The notes below the pieces were generated by a model that saw only the letters and a program-made list of their open reading frames with translations, searched no databases and had not been told where the DNA came from. Shown piece after piece: positions 49,903-63,132 of a DNA stretch of 64,000 bases. This DNA comes from Chaenocephalus aceratus (lineage: Eukaryota > Chordata > Actinopteri > Perciformes > Channichthyidae). The position numbers were made by a program, and so were the translations under genes. Every line of letters begins with the position of its first letter. The stretch's first letter is position 1. The stretch lies in contig JAMFTG010000049.1 in NCBI GenBank assembly GCA_023974075.1, forward strand, positions 454,501-518,500, written 5' to 3'.

Positions 49903-50296
49903 GTAATATACACCTGAACATCAGCAGGAGAGGACTCTTTAAAGTAGAGACACTACATACTGATATACACCTGAACATCAGCAGGAGAGGACTCTTTAAA
50001 GTGGAGGCACTACATACTGGTATACACCTGAACATCAGCAGGAGAGGACTCTTTAAAGTAGAGACACGACATACTGATATACACCTGAACATCAGCAGGA
50101 GAGGACTCTTTAAAGTAGAGACTACATACTGATATACACCTGAACATCAGCAGGAGAGGACTCTTTAAAGTAGAGACACTACATACTGATATACACCTGA
50201 ACATGAGCAGGAGAGGACTCTTTAAAGTAGAGGCACTACATACTGATATACACCTGAACATCAGCAGGAGAGGACTCTTTAAAGTAGAGGCACTCC
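49903..50296. repeat. 57-bp minisatellite, about 7 copies
   Basis: The unit contains CACCTGAACATCAGCAGGAG and AGGACTCTTTAAAGTAGAG. One copy is shortened near 50120. Frames across it on both strands are repeat translations (57 is a multiple of 3). Confidence 0.95.
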
Positions 50297-50299
50297 TTC

Positions 50300-50515
50300 G
50301 CTGAGTCATCTTTTATATCACCTATCAAAATAAATCCAGCAGCTCTTAGATCATAATGGATAACAGGTCAGATAATACATATTTTAAAGATGTTTGGATT
50401 ATTGAAAAGTATACAGCTCCCTTTCATCTGAGTGTTGAGAGCTGTTTCCATCAATTCATGTTGTGCTCAAAGTGCACCCGATTGATGCATTTAACTTCAA
50501 CATTTAAAAAACATC
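50300..50515 (-). mobile_element. Inner part of a hAT family member (minus orientation)
   Basis: Reverse complement resembles 35590-35760: AATGTTGAAGTTAAA, GTGCACTTTGAGCACAAC and AATAATCCAAACATCTTT. With the tip at 51960-52103 it forms one copy, interrupted by the minisatellite. Confidence 0.7.
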
Positions 50516-50521
50516 TTCCCG

Positions 50522-51350
50522 TGGGTGCATACCCCCATAGAGGAGGTGAGGACCCCCCTAGAGGAGGTGCATACCCCCATAGAGGAGGTGAGGACCCCCT
50601 AGAGGAGGTGAGGACCCCCATAGAGGAGGTGAGGACCCCCATAGAGGAGGTGAGGACCCCCCTAGAGGAGGTGCATACCCCCATAGAGGAGGTGAGGACC
50701 CCCATAGAGGAGGTGAGGACCCCCATAGAGGAGGTGAGGACCCCCCTAGAGGAGGTGCATACCCCCATAGAGGAGGTGAGGACCCCCCTGGAGGAGGTGA
50801 GGACCCCCCTAGAGTAGGCGAGCACCCGCCTAGAGGAGGCGAGGTCCCCCCTAGAGGAAGTGCATACCCCCCTAGAGGAGGTGAGGACCCCCCTAGAGGA
50901 GGTGAGGACCCCCTAGAGGAGGCGAGGACCCGCCTAGAGGAGATGAGGACCCCCTAGAGGAGGCGAGGACCCCCCTAGAGGAGGTGAGGACCCCCCTAGA
51001 GGAGGTGCATACCCCCATAGAGGAGGTGAGGACCCCCATAGAGGAGGTGAGGACCCCCCTAGAGGAGGTGCATACCCCCATAGAGGAGGTGAGGACCCCC
51101 CTGGAGGAGGTGAGGACCCCCCTAGAGTAGGCGAGCACCCGCCTAGAGGAGGCGAGGTCCCCCCTAGAGGAAGTGCATACCCCCCTAGAGGAGGTGAGGA
51201 CCCCCCTAGAGGAGGTGAGGACCCCCTAGAGGAGGCGAGGACCCGCCTAGAGGAGGCGAGGACCCCCCTAGAGGAGGTGAGGACCCCCTAGAGGAGGCGA
51301 GGACCCCCCTAGAGGAGGTGAGGACCCCCTAGAGGAGGCGAGGTCCCCCC
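50522..51350. repeat. 21-bp minisatellite with higher-order duplication
   Basis: About 40 units of GAGGTGAGGACCCCCCTAGAG and variants (GTGCATACCCCCATAGAG, GGCGAGGTCCCCCC). A run of variants at about 50753-50885 recurs in the same order at about 51066-51198, offset 313 bp. Long open frames of a seven-residue repeat are artefacts. Confidence 0.95.
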
Positions 51351-51489
51351 TTACTTTACTCGTTACTTTAGTCGCAGGGCCGGCCCGCCCCTCCCTGCAG
51401 GCAGATCACGCAGACTGCTAAAGTTTCAAATGTTCTCTTTAGTTCAGTTTCCATTGTCGCATAAGACTGATCCAGATCCTGAATGTTTT

Positions 51490-51602
51490 CCTATCTGACC
51501 ATGGCTGTCCTCTGTCTCCTGCTCTGTCCTGCTATCTGACCGTGGCTGTCCTCTGTCTCCTGCTATCTGACCGTGGCTGTCCTCTGTCTCCTGCTATCTG
51601 TA
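51490..51602. repeat. Short tandem repeat, about 3-4 copies
   Basis: Units of CTGACCGTGGCTGTCCTCTG followed by TCTCCTGCTAT, with one variant copy containing CTCTGTCCTGC. Confidence 0.85.
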
Positions 51603-51959
51603 TATTTTGCGCAGTCTATCTCTGCTCACGCTGTTGCGTCAGCATGTTTTCCTGCGTGTTGGCCACGTGTTGCACTGGAGCCAGACTGGAGCACACCGCA
51701 AAGACTTCAGCCGAGCACGTACGAACTGCGCATGCGTGAGTGGCAATAACTCTCCTTACCAGCAGGCGGCGGTAGTGTGTATTCGTCATTCAAAACAGGC
51801 AACAACCAGAAAAACAGAGAAGAAGAACAGACGACGTGTGTGATATAAATAAACAACAGCTATGTGCGTTAGCTTCACCTTAGCATGTGTTCTTTGCAGG
51901 TGTTTGTTGAGGTTTGATTATGACTGATTTTAGAAAGTAACGAAGTAACGCGTGTCCAC

Positions 51960-52103
51960 CCCCAAATAAAGCAGGTTAAAATAATTAATGTTAAAATGTG
52001 CTGAATATATACACTGCAGAAACAATAGAAGAGGAGTAAAAGTAGCCCTCGACTGGTTTTATGTTTTGAAAGTAGCCCTCACCCTAAACAAGGTCAGTGA
52101 CCC
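51960..52103 (-). mobile_element. hAT tip (CAGGGGTCA family), minus orientation
   Basis: Ends with GGTCAGTGACCCCTG; the inner part (GTAGCCCTCACCCTAAA, AAAAGTAGCCC) is the reverse complement of 35406-35520. It belongs with 50300-50515. Confidence 0.75.
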
Positions 52104-52735
52104 CTGGTCCAGAGTCTGAGACCCGCCCCCTGCTTCCTGTCTGTTGCTCAGCAACATGGACATGTTCCACTCTGACACAACGTCTGCTTCCTTCTCATCA
52201 TTACTCTTCTTTCCTGAGAAGCGATCAACGTCTCTGGGAGGGGACAGACTTTGGCACTAAGATGGAGTGGTAGAGATATAAAACTTGAATTGTGTGAATT
52301 TAAAGATTAGGTTCCTGTTGTAAGGTCCAAGCGAGGGGGGGGGTGTCTTTGTTTGCGTCACCAAATCTACTTTCAGTCTTTTTGCATCTTTTTAACACTT
52401 GTTCTGTATTCATGTGATCGTTCTAAGTCGTCTGTTTTGATCCCCTTTCAGTCCTTTTGCTTTCTAAGTGGTTGCTTTGTGTATGTTTCAGTACTTCCTC
52501 CTCTCCTTGCAGTAACTCAGCTTCTCTCTGATGTTTCTTTAGTCATTTGATCATGGCCGTGGGAAGGGGGGGTGCTGAGGGGGCTGCAGCACCCCCACCT
52601 GCTGGCGGAGAGTTGTAACTGCAACGCCAACAAGTTCACTGATCAAATCAATACAAAAGTTTTATTTTGAGTGTGTTTGAGTTAGCATTTCAGTGTAAGC
52701 AGTCTCTAAAGAGCTTCACGATAAGAGAAAGGGAT
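52104..52735. other. No gene; transposon tip near 52548
   Basis: The stretch at 52552-52610 (GGTGCTGAGGGGGCTGCAGC then ACCCCC) resembles a hAT tip and leads into the TTF-type fragment that follows. The frame at 52353-52550 has no domain. Confidence 0.35.
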
Positions 52736-52935
52736 CATGCAGTGTGCTTCTTCTGTTGCTCTGCTATGGAAAAGAAGCTCGTCAGCGCAGATCAGGGATG
52801 GGAGTTTTGTGAAAGCACGGTTTAAGAACTGGCGAAAGGCAGAGGAAACATTTAGGGAGCATGAGAAGTCCCATCAACACACAGGCCGTCAACAAGCTGG
52901 CAGCATGACAACGAACACCGATGAACGCGCTGCTC
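52736..52935 (+). pseudogene. TTF-type (zinc-finger) hAT transposase, N-terminal fragment
   Basis: Two + frames together show the start of a TTF-type zinc-finger region: a Cys-containing piece with AMEKKLVSA (52760-52790), then FKNWRKAEETFREHEKSHQH (52828-52880). The frame changes between them and no catalytic domain follows. Confidence 0.55.
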
Positions 52936-53784
52936 TCACAAGCTGCTGCTAAAGACCAAGTGACTGCATTGAGTGTGAGGCTTTATACCGGACCCTCCCC
53001 CCCTCGTTCTGCGGAGGGAGCCTCTTCTTCTGGTCTTCCCCTCCGAGTCCACCAGCCCCTCGCAGGTCCTCCTGGACTCTCCTCGGCACCAGTACTTGTT
53101 GCTGAGCAGCCGGTTGTCATAGCTGCGGGAAGTCTGACCCGAGGGGAGCCGTGATCTGCTTCTTGTCACACTGCAGCTGCAGACTCGCTGAAGCAGAAAG
53201 GAGAAGGGAGTCTGAGAGGAAGCTCTTTCATGTCGTACCAGCAGTGGGTCTGCTCATGCACATGCAGAGCGCATGGGAGCTGGTGCTCGTGAACATCCCG
53301 TGAGAAATTACATTTGTACCTGGAAATACTTTCCACACGCCTGAACACACAGAATATCGCGTGGTGTGTGCGTGTTCGTGTGTGTGTGTGTGTGTGTGCG
53401 TGTTCGTTCGTGTGTGCGTGTGTGCGTGTGCGTGTGTGTGTGTGTGTGTCCTGGCAGGCCAGTGGGGGAACCCCTTCGTCTTGGCGAACACCAGGGCTCC
53501 CTGTTTGAACTGGTCCCGTTTCTCCCCGCATCGTGATAACTCTCACCTCAATGACAGAGAACCAGCAGAAAGGAAACAGAAATATATTGAGGTGACTTAA
53601 TAACCATCATGTGATCAAGGGGCGTCTGAAAGACACATTCACTCATTGATTATATATATGTAGATATACCAGTTTTAGTTTCACATGATGTGTAACTCTT
53701 CTCTCATCTTATTAAACATATGCATTCCTTTGTTAGTATATACGGGCTTTGTTCGTAGTTCTATGGCTGGAGGTGGAGTCCAGA
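52936..53784. other. No supported gene; (GT)n-rich stretch
   Basis: 53372-53450 is an imperfect GT array with GTTCGTTCG interruptions. Other frames are GC-driven and lack domains. Confidence 0.4.
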
Positions 53785-53945
53785 GAGATGAGTTTCAGTC
53801 TGGAAGGTGTGTGAGCTTTCTGCTGTCCTGATGTCAATGGGAGCTCGTTCCACCATCTTGGAGCCAGGATAGCAAACCCACGTGTTTCTGCTGATGGGAA
53901 CTTGGCCCCCTCGCAGTGCGGGTGCAGCCAAACAGTTCATTGTCA
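53785..53945 (-). mobile_element. LINE (L2/CR1-like) 3' fragment
   Basis: The reverse complement corresponds to 7965-8100: the CACGTGGGTTTGCTATCCTG and GTGGAACGAGCTCCCATTGA words encode the same RWWNELP region. Confidence 0.85.
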
Positions 53946-54359
53946 GGCTTTAACTGTTGCTGTTACCTGAAAGGTATAAACCACATTCAAAGAGAGAAGA
54001 GGTCGTTTCCTTCCATCAGAAACTTTTAACCAGTTTCTAAGTATCGTTTGTTTCATTTCCAGCTCGTCCCGTCTTTGTTTACAACACAGACTGCTAGCTC
54101 TGAAGCTAACCAGGGTTGCTAGCTGTGGGTACCTGGCTGGAGTGAGATTTTGATATTTAATTGCACATATGCGCACTAAATGACTGCTATGGTGTCAGCA
54201 GCGGGACCTTAGCATATATACAGGATATACAATATATACAAATACACAATATTGGACACAGACTATAAAGGGCTCTCAGTTTCATTCACTAATGAAAGCC
54301 AAGCACATGTTTGTCTCCACTGGTTCATTGTGTGCAGAGGCCTGTCGCGATAAGCTAAC
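53946..54359. other. No supported gene
   Basis: AT-moderate sequence. A 77-codon minus frame at 53943-54176 has no recognisable domain. Confidence 0.3.
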
Positions 54360-56290
54360 AGTTGACTTATCGCTCCAATACACACCTCAAGGCTTTATAT
54401 TGCAGTCTATCAGTTTGTAAGTGATGTTTTGCTGCTGCTCCAAACGCTATGCAACCACAGTCTGTTGTGGACCTCATCATGGATCTGTACATGTCTACTA
54501 ATGCTTGTTTGTCTGCGCCCCAGCTGCATCCAGCTACAGCTCGCAATACATTTAATACTTTTAGCATTGTGTCTCCACTTGATTAATATGCATGTCCCAT
54601 GTGTGCTTGCTATCAGACCACAGTCCTAGGTATTTGAACTCATTCAGCTTTGTCATTGGACGATCATAGAGTGTTGGCTGTTGGCCATCAGTCTTGCGTT
54701 TGTTTGTAAATACCATGTAGCATGACTTGCTCTCTGACATTTTGAATCCAGTTCTATGACCACCTCTCCACTTCTTTAGTCGCTCGAGCTTCTCCATCAC
54801 GTATGGGGCACGTCTTCCCCTCATCCACAGAGCCCCATCCTCTGCGTGGAGAGCCCATTGGATGCATGAGTCTCAGCATGTCAACATGTCGTTAATCATG
54901 ATGTTAATAATATTGGACTGACTGCACTCCCTCAGGGGATACCGTTTTCTATTTCTAAATAACTGGAAACATCTGCTCCAACCTTTCCTCTAAACGTCCC
55001 GTCTGTTCAAAAGGCCCTTACCCCATTGATCATTCTCCCTCCAATACCCATTCTCCATGTATAGCCTCCTCCATGTGATCAGTAGCCCCTCCTCCATGTG
55101 ATCAGTAGCCCCTCCTCCATGTGATCAGTAGCCCCTCCTCCATGTGATCAGTAGCCCCTCCTCCATGTGATCAGTAGACCCTCCTCCATGTGATCAGTAG
55201 CCCCTCCTCCATGTGATCAGTAGACCCTCCTCCATGTGATCAGTAGCCCCTCCTCCATGTGGTCAGTAGCCCCTCCCCCATGTGATCAGTAGCCCTCCCA
55301 TGATAGCCCTCCTCCATGTGATCAGTAGCCCCTCCTCCATGTGATCAGTAGCCCCTCCTCCATGTGATCAGTAGCCCCTCCTCCACACAGAGTCATACGC
55401 CTTTTCAATGTCAACGTACACTGGTGTTACTCCTCTGCCAATGGTAGAACACAACTCTCCATTTTCTCTCAAGTGTCCTTCCTCACATACCTGCCTTCTC
55501 TTTATCCGTCACTGCCAGCCTCTCCCCATCAACCAAAGCTGGCATTCTAATGGATTCCTTTCCCCACTCATCTGCTGAAACATGGACCAGACATCACCTG
55601 GTGTTACTCCTCTGCCAATGGTAGAACACAACTCTCTCCATGTTCTCTCTCAAGTGTCCTTCCTCACATACCTGCCTTCTATAGTATATGTTGCGTTATG
55701 TGGCTTGTGATGACCTCTGTGCTTCCCTCTGATGTTAGCAGGTGTACCGACTCCTCACACCATATCCTACATTCCCCCAATCAGCTTTAGCAAAGCACCA
55801 CCTGGTTATCTCACCTCCTTCCTGCATCTATACATTATTATTCACTTTAGGAAGCACTGGATAATGGCCACTTCCTCCAGTGGAGTTATTCAAAACAAAC
55901 CATTCACATGTATGAACCAAACAGTTTGACACTAACGTCAGATCCAGGCATGAGACGTTCCCCTGTGAACATCTACTCTTGTGCCATGTCCATCATTAAG
56001 GCATACTAGTGTTCTTTCCTCCAGCATTTCCTCCACGATGTTTCCGTTACTGTCTGTATGGTTGCTGCCCATAGACGGTTGAGTGCATTGAAATCACCAC
56101 ACCAAACTTCCTTCCTATGTTTATGTTCTGCTACTTCTTTAAATATATCAGTGGTTAGATTTGGACATGGGTTGTATAAATTGATTATCCTGATGTTATC
56201 TTGTTTTCTATGGTTGCAGATGTCCACTATAATACAGTCCATCCCATCAGGAGACTGCACCTCCCTGTATGCCACACCATCTTTGAGAAA
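54360..56290 (-). mobile_element. I-like LINE, decayed, with minisatellite
   Basis: Minus-strand pieces in order: endonuclease (56275-56006, WCGDFNALNRLW near 56080), then RT tail segments (54824-54561, LERLKKWRGGHRTGFKMSES and FKYLGLWSD) and the post-RT region (54567-54367). Between them RT is largely replaced by tandem repeats and two copies of a CTGGTGTTACTCCTCTGCCA segment (55420 and 55600). It resembles the I-clade family at 22383-24230 but is a different copy. Confidence 0.7.
55064..55384. repeat. 23-bp minisatellite, about 14 copies
   Basis: Unit TCCTCCATGTGATCAGTAGC plus CCC, with a disturbed copy near 55290-55310. 23 bp is not a multiple of 3, so it destroys the LINE frame. Confidence 0.95.
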
Positions 56291-56750
56291 TGACTGCAGG
56301 ATCTCAGGTCTGCAAAGTGGACAGGTAGGCGAGAAAGGCTTTTTGGAGTCTCAGAGACCAAGGTCCTGTACACTTCGCATCCATCGACTGCACGACTTCA
56401 GGTCTGCGATGTGGACAGTACACCTCAAATACATCACGACACAACCTGGGTATTTGAAGATAAGGGGATGTTTATAATATGCTGCAACACACAACAACTA
56501 TGCAGGGTGACGAGTCTGTTTCTAAGGCCATTTTATTTGTGGTAGTCTGATAATTTCAACAAGAGAATAGAATCAAACTGAAAACATCGTAAATATGTTC
56601 CAGATACATGAAGCATGTGAACAGTGAAACTTGCTCATGGACTTTAAGGTGAATACTTTAAGAAAAGGTTTTCCCACACTCTTTGAAGGAGCCATTTTAT
56701 GGGTGCTGTTGATGTCTCAGTTTACCTTATTTATATGTATAATGCAATAT
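56291..56750. other. No supported gene
   Basis: A related pair of segments (AGGTCTGCAAAGTGGACAG near 56307 and AGGTCTGCGATGTGGACAG near 56400) shows an imperfect ~90-bp tandem duplication. Otherwise nothing. Confidence 0.4.
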
Positions 56751-56777
56751 TATTTTTGAACACTTGGTGGCGGGGTG

Positions 56778-56784
56778 TATAAAA
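56778..56784 (+). promoter_or_regulatory. Conserved TATA-box-like site, block C
   Basis: TATAAAA in the same 19-bp context as blocks A and B; it marks the left edge of block C (homology starts near 56754). Confidence 0.45.
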
Positions 56785-56933
56785 GGGGTCATCGGCGACA
56801 GGAGAGGAAGAGGACACAGGAGTTAGAGCATACCGATTCTACCAGACGGCCAGCCCAGCCCCAGCAGATGTTCATACTACAACTATTGACACCGTGTACT
56901 TAAACCTTGGTATGTAAAGCAATACAACATCAT

Positions 56934-57356
56934 TCTAAAACTGCAGCAAAAGACCGGAACTTCATATAGTTTGTGTCTGCGTCAGGATCACTCTAAATCG
57001 TCCTGTGAAGTAATGGCAAAAAGATATAGGACACTGGAACATTAATGCATAATCGTACTCTATGAGTGAAACTGGACAATAAGAAACATATCGCATTGGA
57101 TTAAGGATCGTTTTCACCGGACAAACAATTGGATTACTTCACAACCGACACCGTCATCCCGGATCAGCTGGACAACATGCCACAATCAGCTGGAGATTGT
57201 CACCACCTGCGCTCATCAAGACGGCGAAAGGAGAGGCCGAGAGCCAAGGCTGGGAAAGCGGCCGGGTATGAGCAGCATTCAAACTGGATCGTATATTGGA
57301 ATCATAAGCTGCATCGGACAATGGCTTGGATTTAATGCTGCAATAATGTCAGCTGG
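56934..57356. other. Insertion in block C relative to block A
   Basis: Blocks A and C align on either side (up to GTATGTAAAGCAAT and from GCTGTCGGCAGAC), but these ~420 bases are missing from A and B. A + frame 57129-57335 contains an Arg/Lys-rich run (SSRRRKERPRAKAGKAAG) that could be part of a LINE ORF; no firm assignment. Confidence 0.55.
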
Positions 57357-57519
57357 TTGAAACAGCTGTCGGCAGACTGAAAGCCAGAAAACGAAACTTA
57401 AAGGAACAGTGAACATTATGCATGTCAATTCTGACGTTACGTCAACAGATGGCGCTGTTGGGATGGGATCTGTAATGGAAAAAAGGATTACCCAACACAA
57501 GGCCAATAGATGGGAATTG

Positions 57520-57525
57520 TTTATT
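57520..57525 (-). terminator. Poly(A) signal of zinc-finger array C
   Basis: AATAAA on the minus strand, conserved position after the array stop. Confidence 0.6.
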
Positions 57526-57581
57526 GTAAACTGTGAAAAAACAAAATATGCTTAATTGCGGCTCCTACACTCTGAAACCCA

Positions 57582-58279
<698 letters not shown>

Positions 58280-58361
58280 CTAGAACAGAAGGACAGAGAA
58301 AGAGAGAAAGTCAATCTCAAAAGCATAAATACACAAATTAACAAAATAAAAACTCACTTAA

Positions 58362-59374
58362 AGTGGACCTATCATGCTATATTTGAACAATATATTGTAG
58401 GGCCATACCCATATTAAGTATATAAATATAGTATATTTTTCAAAATACCAAAAAGATCCTGCATTTTAGACACGCCTCATTTCGCTCTATTTGCTCTTTC
58501 CAGCGCTGTTTTTGCAGGGGGCTGATTCTGTGAGCAGCAGCTGACCACGCCCCCCTGCAGGAGAGGGGAGCGTGCTCTGAGATCAGCTGCTGGGCTGCAG
58601 CGGGGAGAAGAGGGGGAGAAAAAGAGATCTCCGTCCACCGTGTTTTATTGTTATAGAAGAAAGAAGAGAAGTAACGGGGCAGAAACCCTCCTTTTTACGC
58701 AGCGGTCCAGACATAGACATCAAACGGCGACACATATTCAGTGTGCAGTTCCTTTGGCATCAGGGCAGGGATATCTAGATACTTCCCAAGGTTTGACATA
58801 ATGAATTGTGCTACTTTTAAAGCAAGGAGCGATGTTTTCAAATCTGTAATCAAAAAGGTCCTCAAAAAACGCTATCGAAGCAGTTCCTGCCGTTACTTAG
58901 TTCAAACGGTAACAACGGACTATTTTTCTTAGCGGATGCATGTCAATTTAAATCAATACATACAACTATAGAAAAAGAGCCACAGCGGAGAATAAACAGA
59001 AGGGCAACTATGGCAACCATGCAAGGGAAGTCTTCTTCGCTGCTTTTGTTGCAGACTACAGCCCCACTTACAGGCCTGGCATATGTACTACAGCGTCTCC
59101 AGCGCTTTCGAGCGGCAATGGCCGGCCGTGGCCCAACCTCTCATTCCCCTGATAGGTGGAGAATTGACCAACAGCCGTAGCACCACTTTACTGACGTCAG
59201 TAAAGTGTTCAAATCTGTATCAGATCCGTTGCAGCCCGTTTTTTAGAGATTTGGGTAAGGAGGAAAATAGAGAGGGTTGTGTTTTCTGACACTTGGTGAA
59301 TTCCCTGGAACACTGGGGACACATGTTTATGTATAAAAGACGTACAAGAGTGCATTTTGCATGATAGGTCCCCT
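58362..59374. mobile_element. TTAA-flanked MITE (Kolobok/piggyBac-like)
   Basis: TTAA at 58358-58361 and 59375-59378; terminal repeats AGTGGACCTATCATGC and AGGGGACCTATCATGC (reverse complement). Blocks A and B lack it at the corresponding intron site. It has no transposase. It contains a ~120-bp piece (58985-59110, CTTACAGGCCTGGCATATG) also found in blocks A (9430-9530) and B (48980-49090). Confidence 0.9.
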
Positions 59375-59454
59375 TTAATATAAAACTTGAGTTAACAAAA
59401 TACTACTCATCAACTGTTTGTGTTTATTATATTTGATACAGTAATACAGCAATA

Positions 59455-60220
<766 letters not shown>

Positions 60221-60345
60221 CATAACCACAGTCTTTTAACGGATTTAAACTGTGGTTATTCATCAGGATTTCGTAGGACTTGACTTGCTTGACTCTCACC
60301 CCAGTAACTTGAGACTTGCACATGTATGACTTACTCCCACCTCTG

Positions 60346-60556
60346 GTATACAGGAGACAGAGGGAGACGGCATCCTGTCACTGCGAGTCTCAGTATGCTC
60401 CGTTCCTCTTGGGTTTTGTTTTTTTGTCTAATTATTGTCTAAACTTTGTTGTGTCTGCATGAAACGTCATTTTGAGAGACCATGCTTTTGGTCCTGTGGA
60501 TTACATTGGCCTTCTGCAGACCATGTCTGGCCATTCAACTTTCCAAGACACACCTG
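60346..60556 (+). mobile_element. Mosaic LINE, copy 3, 5' end only
   Basis: Matches 16560-16755 and the reverse complement of 46300-46435 (GGAGACAGAGGGAGACGGCA, then CATTTTGAGAGACCATGC). It ends abruptly at 60556, where a TAGGGCTGTGCAATTAATCG sequence starts, a typical hAT-like tip. Confidence 0.85.
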
Positions 60557-60775
60557 AGTAGGGCTGTGCAATTAATCGTATTGTAATCGCGATTACGATT
60601 ATGGCTTGCGACGATTGTGAAAACAGCATAATTGACAAAATAAGATTCTCATCGTGTGTGTCCTGTGCGCGCTTTCCTAAGAGGAAACATTATTTAATCA
60701 CCATGTAGTTTTACAGGCAGAAGGGACACGGTCAGGCTGTTAGGGCTATTCCGACTGATAGGGTTAGGCACAGAC

Positions 60776-60797
60776 ACACACACTCACACAAAGACAT

Positions 60798-60832
<35 letters not shown>
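60776..60832. repeat. (CA)n microsatellite, imperfect
   Basis: CACACA with AGACATAA interruption, followed by GAGAGAGA. Confidence 0.93.
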
Positions 60833-60833
<1 letters not shown>

Positions 60834-61344
60834 GAGAGAGACACACACGTTACGTTTTCTTACCGGAAGTCATGTGACCTAGCCCGGATGTTTACAATTT
60901 TGTGAGCGTAAAATGGGCGCGAAAAGTGTAAACGCCTGCCTAGGCAAACACGTTTTCCACGGTGTTTCATAATTCATAATTGTACCATGAAGGAAGTAAA
61001 CGTGATTGTGAAGCTACAGTGTGTGTGAACGTACTTTTGCGTTTGGTTGATGGAAAGGGAGACGAAAGGGAAAGGAAAGTCCACTCGTTTCCAATCCAGC
61101 GAGTTGTCCCGCCTCGCCTGAAACAAACAAATGTAGTGCCATGAGTTAGTGAAGCACATTACAGAAAACACTGCCCACTTATTCACAAGTCAAAACGTTT
61201 TCATGGCGGCCGAGAATAGCTAGTTAGATGTTATGTTATTAGCCAGCTCAGGGCCGGCTAACAGTGTTAGCCAGTTCAGCCTGCTCATGGCTACCTCGAT
61301 CTACTGAGCAATTAAAAGTACATCTGAGACCAGTAATGCGCATA

Positions 61345-61617
61345 TTAAAAACCCCTGTACAAGTAGTTTATTTTACCTTCGTCGTTGTCGTCGTTGTTCA
61401 CTTCACAGCCGACTGAATCCGCCGTTTCAGCGAGCTCCCACAGCAGCGTGCAGGAGTCGATGGTCATTTCAAATAGCTTTTGCGAACATCGCTCAAAACA
61501 TTTAGAGTTGGGAACTGCTTTTTGTAGAAGCTGCTGCATCCCTGCATCTGAGTAAATGGACAGAAGCGCCGACACTTCCTCATAATTCCACCGCTCCGGT
61601 GCTGTACGTGTTGTCAT
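61345..61617 (-). pseudogene. Harbinger-type Myb/SANT-like protein fragment
   Basis: From ATG at 61617 the minus strand encodes a trihelix/Myb-SANT start (RTAPERWNYEEVSALLSIYS, then CFERCSQKLFEM). It then jumps to an acidic Asp/Asn-rich piece and reaches a donor-like GAAG|GTAAAA near 61370. Family knowledge: PIF/Harbinger elements encode such a Myb-like partner that escorts the transposase to DNA. The second half of the domain is missing, so it looks internally deleted. A Harbinger-like tip (GGTGTGAACGCGGC) lies at 61918-61932. Confidence 0.6.
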
Positions 61618-61739
61618 TACTGCAAACAACCTACTCGCTCAGGTGTGGATGTGGTTTTGTAGCGAGGGAAAAAATGGCTGCCTAACAAAACAAATTCAGA
61701 GTCTAACGGGGCGTGGTTTGCAATTCGCCCAGCCAATAG

Positions 61740-61935
61740 AAATAGAATAGAAATTGGCACTCTTTTGTCACCAGGTTCGTACCACCTCTCTAGCAGGGAC
61801 TAAAAAGTACCAAAAGAGTTCCAAAAGAGTTCCCGGCACTGAGTAGTCCCGGCGGTGTGAACGCGACATTATTGGTACTAACGGAACTAAAGAACTAAAG
61901 TACCAGGGAAAGTCCTGCGGTGTGAACGCGGCTAA
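61740..61935. mobile_element. Harbinger-like MITE end
   Basis: Contains two GGTGTGAACGCG motifs and several GGTAC/GTACC and AGTTCC words. It is near the Myb-like fragment, so they may be one element, but the far end was not found. Confidence 0.45.
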
Positions 61936-61939
61936 TATT

Positions 61940-63130
61940 TAAATCTCTACGGACTGTTTTTCAGTGGGATGGCAAGTTCCTATCTTTAAACATTTATTAG
62001 TTTTTTTCTCAGAACAGATTTGATTTTCTGAAGTTAATTTAACTTTGCGACCATGTAAGGTCATTATTAAAAAGGTACAATCAATTTGTTTAGGGTTGAC
62101 TAAAATAATGAAAAACATTCATTTGGATAATTTACTGACAGAATAAGAAACTCAATGATGCTCTACTCACCTGTTCCTTTTTATAAAGTGAAACCGTTGA
62201 AACGATAGATTTTAGTAAACTTAAAAACAACCTTCTCCAAAAGCTATCAAGGAATATACCGAATACTTGTTTTAGAACTTTATTACATATTTGTATATAG
62301 TTTGAATGATCCATAGTTGACAGAAGCTTGTGTTTACACTGACCTCATATTAATGTCTTTGTAACTTCAGTAAACCACTCCCTCACTCATTTCTTTCATT
62401 CATCACGGTTCAGTAAACTAAGTGACACATGAACCAGTTTGAAAACAGCTAAGCTCCCTTTCTCTTTTGTCCATACACTTGGCCCTTTCTCTTTTCCATG
62501 TGGAAAAGGGCAGCTGCATATTCTGCTTTTCTCATCTGGCTCCCTGTCTGCTCATCTACAATGAGAAAATGATATGCTACATGGATGTCGGTGCAGTCCA
62601 CGATCATTGTGCAGTTGAAGGCAGAATGAATGTATTATTGACTCCGAATGAAGCACAACTTCATGTCATACAATACATTGACTTTATTTGTAATTGTGTA
62701 AAAACATATGAGCATTGGTTAGCAAGCAGGACCTGCAGGAACAGAGCACGGTGATGGATGGAGCTGGGAAGAGAGAAGAATAAAGGAAACAGATCAACTT
62801 TATTATCGGATATTAAAAATTCAATTTCAAAACAAGTTGCCGCTCCTACAGTTTTCTAGTGTGTAAAGATGATTTCACATGACCTATGCAAACTATCACA
62901 CTCAATACATGTGTGTCTCTGGGGGGTGCATTGTGCCTTTGATGTATATAAATAATATACCATAACCAAATACTATTACGTACAGTGGAAGTCAGGTTGC
63001 CAGAGCAGGTCAGTGTGCATGTTCCTCAACGTCTCAGCAGTTACAGGTGAGGGAAAGGAAATAAAAGAGAAAAAGGTCAGTAACAACACTTTGAATAATT
63101 ATCTCTTCTAGTAATGTTCTCTCAGTAATC
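61940..63130. other. No supported gene; possible unique sequence
   Basis: A + frame at 62467-62754 (95 codons) has no domain I recognise and a weak codon pattern. The stretch has few repeats and may be intronic or downstream sequence of the THAP gene. Confidence 0.35.
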
Positions 63131-63132
63131 AC

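Noticed and set aside
50356..50825. Frames of 124-153 codons with a seven-residue repeat
   Set aside because: Translation of the 21-bp minisatellite.
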